Shown here one piece after another: positions 60,653 through 64,000 of a stretch of DNA of 64,000 nt. The DNA comes from Lachnospiraceae bacterium C6A11 (GTDB taxonomy: Bacteria > Bacillota > Clostridia > Lachnospirales > Lachnospiraceae): positions 1 through 64,000 of the forward strand of contig JNKY01000015.1 in assembly GCA_000702245.1 (NCBI GenBank). Reading direction: 5' to 3'. Under the pieces are notes generated by a model. That model did not search any database. It was not told the DNA's origin and worked only from the letters and a program-made list of their open reading frames with translations. Positions within the stretch are counted from its first letter, which is position 1. Every line of letters starts with the position of its first letter. A program made the translations under genes and the position numbers.

Positions 60653-61315
60653 CTCCAGCAGTGTGTTCTGGATAACGATCTGCTCCTGGTCGTAAATATG
60701 CTTACGCATGACGCTCTGAGCTGCCTCCTTGTCGCCGCGGAGTATTGCTCTCGTTATCTCATCATGCTCGGTGATCAGCTTGTCGTGGTAGCTGAAAACC
60801 TTAACGTATTCAAAACGGTATCTGTAAACCTTCTCACGCAGGTTCATCGCCATCGAAATAAGTCTCTGATTCTCCGACGCCTCAAATATGACATCGTGGA
60901 ACTTCTCGTCCTTCTCGACAATCGCAGGAACGAGCTTTGAATTGATGGCCTCCTTGAATTCGACGCCGGCGGTTATCAGTTTCTTCTTGCCCTCGTCGGT
61001 AATCCTCTCGCACGCAAGACCTACGGAAAGCTCCTCAAGCGCCATCCTGACCTCAAGCGCATCCCTCAGATCCTTAACCGTGATCCTTGCGACCTCGGCG
61101 CCCTTTCTCGGGATCATCACAACAAGTCCCTCAAGCTCAAGCATTCTTATCGCCTCTCTGACCGGAGTTCTGCTGACTCCAAGATTTGCCGCGATCTTCT
61201 CCTCCATGAGACGTTCGCCGGGCTGGAATTCGCCCTTGATTATGGCGTTTCTGAGGGTTTTAAATACAACCTCCCGAAGAGGAAGGAATTCATTTGGATC
61301 CATTTCGAGTTTCAT
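60644..61315 (-). CDS. GntR family regulator, FadR/FCD subfamily
   Basis: A 223-residue transcription factor. The winged helix-turn-helix (about 8-75) reads VFKTLRNAIIKGEFQPGERL and LGVSRTPVREAIRMLELEGLV, the hallmark GntR pattern. The C-terminal FCD domain (about 80-220) has the metal-binding Asp and His residues (EKFHDVIFEAS; EHDEITRAI; RKHIYDQ), and would bind an organic acid. Targets are unknown. An AGGAG site precedes ATG 61315. A palindromic element lies just upstream (61347-61403), and a FadR-like palindrome is found before pflB. Confidence 0.92.
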   Translation of the reverse strand: MKLEMDPNEFLPLREVVFKTLRNAIIKGEFQPGERLMEEKIAANLGVSRTPVREAIRMLELEGLVVMIPRKGAEVARITVKDLRDALEVRMALEELSVGLACERITDEGKKKLITAGVEFKEAINSKLVPAIVEKDEKFHDVIFEASENQRLISMAMNLREKVYRYRFEYVKVFSYHDKLITEHDEITRAILRGDKEAAQSVMRKHIYDQEQIVIQNTLLENR

Positions 61316-61346
61316 GTTGTCACTCCTGTAAACTACCACACAACAA

Positions 61347-61403
61347 CATATAAATATCCCCCTTCAGTTGTAGAAAATGCACCTTCAGGGGCATATTTAT
61401 ATG
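61347..61403. repeat. Palindromic repeat element, copy 2
   Basis: Arms CATATAAATAT (61347-61357) and ATATTTATATG (61393-61403) flank a core with TTCAGTTGTAG, AAAATGC and CCTTCAGGGG. It matches copy 1 (56683) in core and arm design. It lies between ispE and gntR. Confidence 0.75.
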
Positions 61404-61414
61404 CTGTTCAATTG

Positions 61415-62383
61415 TTATTTCACTGCTGTACCGACAACATAAAGCTCGTTAGCGAGAGTACTTTCTCGGAGGGCGTCAAGTGCCTGCCATGCTTTATTGC
61501 TGTCTGTAAATATTCCAAATACTGTCGGGCCGCTGCCGCTCATAAGTGCAGCCTCAGCGCCGTTATCTATCATAATCTTTTTAATCTCTTCTATCTGTGG
61601 GTGCGCCGGGATCGATGCCTGCTCAAGCACATTTCCGAGCCTGTCCGTTATGCCCTTCAGATTGCCGTTTTGTACAGCTTCAACCATTCCGTCAATATCA
61701 GGATGCTTCACTTCAGCTTCCGGAATACTGTCGAAAGCGCCGTAAGCTTCCTTTGTCGATATTCCAAACTCCGGCTTGGCTATGAGAAATACTGTATTTT
61801 CCGGTATGTCAGGCAGTCTTGTCAGAACCTCGCCTATGCCTTCTGACAGTGCGGTTCCGCCCATAATGCAGTACGGAACATCCGCACCGAGTGTTACTCC
61901 GTATTCACGCAACTCTTCTTCCGAAAGGCCAAGCTCGAAAAGTTCATTTATACCCTTCAAGGTTGCTGCGCAGTCGCTGCTTCCACCTGCCATTCCGGCT
62001 GCTATAGGTATATTTTTTGTGAGGCTGATCTTCACGCCGTCCGCTATTTTATATTTGTCCATAAGCAGTCTTGCGGCTTTATATATCAGGTTGTCCTCGC
62101 CCAGCGAAAGCGACGGATCGTTTGTGGCTGTAATAATGATCTCTGGTTTTTTATTCTGTTGTTCCGCCACATCAGCATTTTCATTCACGCCGATCCGCTC
62201 TGTTTCAACGGAATATTTTGCGCCATCCCGTTCGGATGCATCTGAAGAGATTTTCTCAAACGTCAGCACGTCAAAAACATCCACAGACTGCATGACCATC
62301 CTGACCAGATGATATCCATCCTCGCGTCTGCCGATTATATCAAGTCCAAGATTCACTTTTCCGTAAGCTTTTTTTTCAATCAT
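61415..62383 (-). CDS. ispE: 4-diphosphocytidyl-2-C-methyl-D-erythritol kinase
   Basis: A 322-residue GHMP kinase of the MEP pathway, acting one step after IspD. The N-terminal AYGKVNLGLDIIGRREDGYH motif, the ATP-binding IPIAAGMAGGSSDCAA glycine loop (about 130-145) and ALMSGSGPTVFGIF near the C-terminus are complete. A charged insert at about residues 45-85 (ERDGAKYSVETERIGVNENA) makes it longer than the usual 280-300. ATG 62383 is used; GTG three codons earlier is possible. Confidence 0.95.
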   Translation of the reverse strand: MIEKKAYGKVNLGLDIIGRREDGYHLVRMVMQSVDVFDVLTFEKISSDASERDGAKYSVETERIGVNENADVAEQQNKKPEIIITATNDPSLSLGEDNLIYKAARLLMDKYKIADGVKISLTKNIPIAAGMAGGSSDCAATLKGINELFELGLSEEELREYGVTLGADVPYCIMGGTALSEGIGEVLTRLPDIPENTVFLIAKPEFGISTKEAYGAFDSIPEAEVKHPDIDGMVEAVQNGNLKGITDRLGNVLEQASIPAHPQIEEIKKIMIDNGAEAALMSGSGPTVFGIFTDSNKAWQALDALRESTLANELYVVGTAVK

Positions 62384-62539
62384 TTTTTCCACTCACCAGA
62401 CCACTATAATAATTCTCTCCCAACCGGTTCTCCCCAATCATACCCTTCCCTCTATTTTATCATAATTACATTCGGTTTTTCCACTTTTATAATGTCATCT
62501 GTTCTGTAATTTTGCAGTTTTACCATTTTTTAGTCGATT

Positions 62540-63124
62540 TTATCTAAGGTTCCCTTTTTCAATATTCTCCTTGATAAGCCTGTCAGTCAGTTCGTAAAGC
62601 TTCTCCGCCCCGGCCTTTGTCCTGCTCTGGCGTGCGTAAACCTGTTCCGCGGAAACTTTATGCTCTCTCCAGTCCCCGCCACCATTGCTATTGTTAAGCA
62701 TCAGCGGCTGAAGATTGTCCATCGCTCTGGCAAATCTGGCTTCCGGAGTCTCGCCTCTCTCAAACTCATCGAAAATACTCATTAATTCAGCCTTCTGATC
62801 CTCCGGCAGAATAGAAAATATCCTTTCCTTTGCGGCGTTTTCTCTCGCCTGCTGGCTTTCTTTCGCCTTCTCATCGTAAGCATAGGTATCTCCCGCATCG
62901 ATCTCCACGATGTCATGAATAAGACACATCAGCATGGTCTTCGCAATATCAATATCCTCGTTCGAATATTCCTTCAGTATGTAAGCCATAACAGCCATAT
63001 GCCAGGCATGCTCGGCATCATTTTCATTTCGTCCATGCTCGGAAAGATGTGTCTGCCTAAATACATTCTTTTCTTTGTCAATCTCCAGCGAGAAGGCCAT
63101 CTGCTTTCCCAAACGCTCGTCCAT
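62540..63124 (-). CDS. HD-domain phosphohydrolase (YfbR-like)
   Basis: A 194-residue metal-dependent phosphohydrolase. The HD motif is built from NDAEHAWHMAVMAYIL (first His), CLIHDIVEIDAGD (His-Asp and catalytic Glu) and a later Asp (MDNLQPL). The family includes 5'-deoxynucleotidases such as YfbR. ATG 63124 follows GGAG; a start nine codons earlier is closer to the upstream gene's stop and lacks a site. It lies next to the decarboxylase gene. Confidence 0.9.
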   Translation of the reverse strand: MDERLGKQMAFSLEIDKEKNVFRQTHLSEHGRNENDAEHAWHMAVMAYILKEYSNEDIDIAKTMLMCLIHDIVEIDAGDTYAYDEKAKESQQARENAAKERIFSILPEDQKAELMSIFDEFERGETPEARFARAMDNLQPLMLNNSNGGGDWREHKVSAEQVYARQSRTKAGAEKLYELTDRLIKENIEKGNLR

Positions 63125-63153
63125 ATTTTCTCCGTTCTCTATATCATTCATTT

Positions 63154-64000
63154 TTAAACGAAACCGTTACCCCTCATCTCGTAGCCGGCACAAATATCAT
63201 GGAGTATCTCACTCACGTGTTTTTCGTCGATCAGCTCAAATGGTGCGATGATCGGAATCCCCGGCGGATATACGTAAATATAGTCCGTTATCCTTTTGCC
63301 AATTGCTTCTTTCAGGGTACACTTGCCACTGTCGGTCATAAGAAATACACTTTCCGATGTGATCTGCCGGTTATTCTTCCATTCAATTCCGTTATTTATA
63401 GAATTCTGATTATTGTTTCCATCAATCGGTACTGCATGAGCATTCGTGATCTCCTCGTCCAGCCACTTCAACCCGGATAGCAGCTCTGCGAAATCTTCCT
63501 CATCATCCATAAACGTTGAAATAGCAACCAGATAATCGATCCCCGCCATCTCAAATACAAGACCTTTTTTCTCCTCAAGAAACTCGGCCGCCTGCATTCC
63601 GGTGATCCCCTTCACCATGAATACCAGTCTTGTGATGTCCTGACTGACATAATCGCAAAACGCGTTAATATTTAGCGCATTCTGAGAGTTTTCTGCTATG
63701 TCTCGTACTTCAATCTGTTCTATTCTTCGACAACCTGCTGTCTCACGTTCGGTCAAATCACTTGTATCATATGAGAACAATCTCAGATTCTTCATGCCAG
63801 CACGATCGAAGCTCCTGCGGAAATCAATGATTCTCTCAAAATGCTTCACGAATTTCTCCCGGTTTGCATCGCACCAGGCTATGCATTTTTCCATCGCCTG
63901 CATAAATACATACGACGGCGAACTCGTCTGAAATATACTGAGATATTCTTCTATCCGCTGAGCAAGTTTCTCTAATTCTCCTGCTTTCATATCGTCATAT
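63154..64000 (-). CDS. Orn/Lys/Arg decarboxylase-type protein, C-terminal part (partial)
   Basis: About 282 residues of the C-terminal half; the frame stays open to the right edge, so the gene continues outside the window. IFQTSSPSYVFM, the LxxDPSKI-like middle and YPPGIPIIAPFE (the class III decarboxylase C-terminal motif) identify it. The pyridoxal-phosphate lysine lies off the window. An Asn-rich insert (about GNNNQNSINNG) is unusual. Bacillus yaaO sits beside tmk in the same way, so this may be its counterpart. Substrate (arginine, lysine or ornithine) cannot be told. Confidence 0.88.
   Translation of the reverse strand, partial: YDDMKAGELEKLAQRIEEYLSIFQTSSPSYVFMQAMEKCIAWCDANREKFVKHFERIIDFRRSFDRAGMKNLRLFSYDTSDLTERETAGCRRIEQIEVRDIAENSQNALNINAFCDYVSQDITRLVFMVKGITGMQAAEFLEEKKGLVFEMAGIDYLVAISTFMDDEEDFAELLSGLKWLDEEITNAHAVPIDGNNNQNSINNGIEWKNNRQITSESVFLMTDSGKCTLKEAIGKRITDYIYVYPPGIPIIAPFELIDEKHVSEILHDICAGYEMRGNGFV

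Overview
The window looks like chromosome from a low-to-medium GC, anaerobic Gram-positive bacterium of the class Clostridia, most likely Lachnospiraceae. Reasons: the V1 region of the partial 16S rRNA; a clostridial 2[4Fe-4S] ferredoxin; pyruvate formate-lyase with its activase; MecA, RicT and a SpoIIE-type phosphatase; and a Bacillota-type yaaO-tmk-holB-ricT-trmN6-rsmI gene order. Genus cannot be fixed from sequence reading alone. Most genes read leftward (minus strand).

Layout. 0-0.5 kb: the 5' end of a 16S rRNA gene, preceded by tRNA-Ser(UGA) and a near-consensus promoter with A-tracts. 0.7-10.5 kb: a RyR-like membrane protein, ispD, and the t6A genes tsaD, tsaB and tsaE, interleaved with RNase Z, a GH3 lipoprotein, rimI and a degenerate GGDEF protein. 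10.6-20 kb: dCMP deaminase, lysC, hom, prfB (with its programmed +1 frameshift), secA, an AI-2E-family permease and long-form HPF. 20.6-24 kb: an SH3/NlpC-P60 cell-wall hydrolase, Sua5-type tsaC and rpiB. 24-27.6 kb: a 1214-residue repeat protein of unknown function. 27.6-28.5 kb: a non-coding stretch packed with hairpins. 28.5-37 kb: a LOG-family protein, pflA, hflC/hflK, ybaK, a membrane protein, and an unusual pyruvate formate-lyase locus. 37.4-46.7 kb: a SpoIIE-type phosphatase, a 56-residue ferredoxin, mecA, transketolase, a membrane protein and an LTA-synthase-like enzyme. 46.8-56.7 kb: two large envelope proteins (one with vWA and IPT/TIG domains), rsmI, a small anchored protein and a CbxX-type AAA ATPase. 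56.7-64 kb: trmN6, ricT, holB, tmk, a GntR regulator, ispE, an HD phosphohydrolase and a cut-off Orn/Lys/Arg decarboxylase.

How the genes work together. TsaC/Sua5, TsaB, TsaD and TsaE cover the t6A tRNA modification pathway. IspD and IspE are two MEP-pathway steps. LysC and Hom open the aspartate family. PflB, PflA, the glycyl-radical subunit and ferredoxin point to anaerobic pyruvate metabolism.

Most unusual features. First, pyruvate formate-lyase appears to be split: PflB stops before the glycyl-radical domain, which is encoded two genes downstream as a separate 79-residue protein. Between them lies a 73-residue paralogue whose glycyl-radical loop is replaced by a CX2CX6C segment. Second, several intergenic regions carry dense nested hairpins, including eight consecutive triloop hairpins at 27839-28070 and a ~190-nt long hairpin at 41498-41688. 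Third, a 54-57 bp palindromic element occurs twice (56683, 61347). All functional statements rest on motif and family recognition by eye; no database search was possible.
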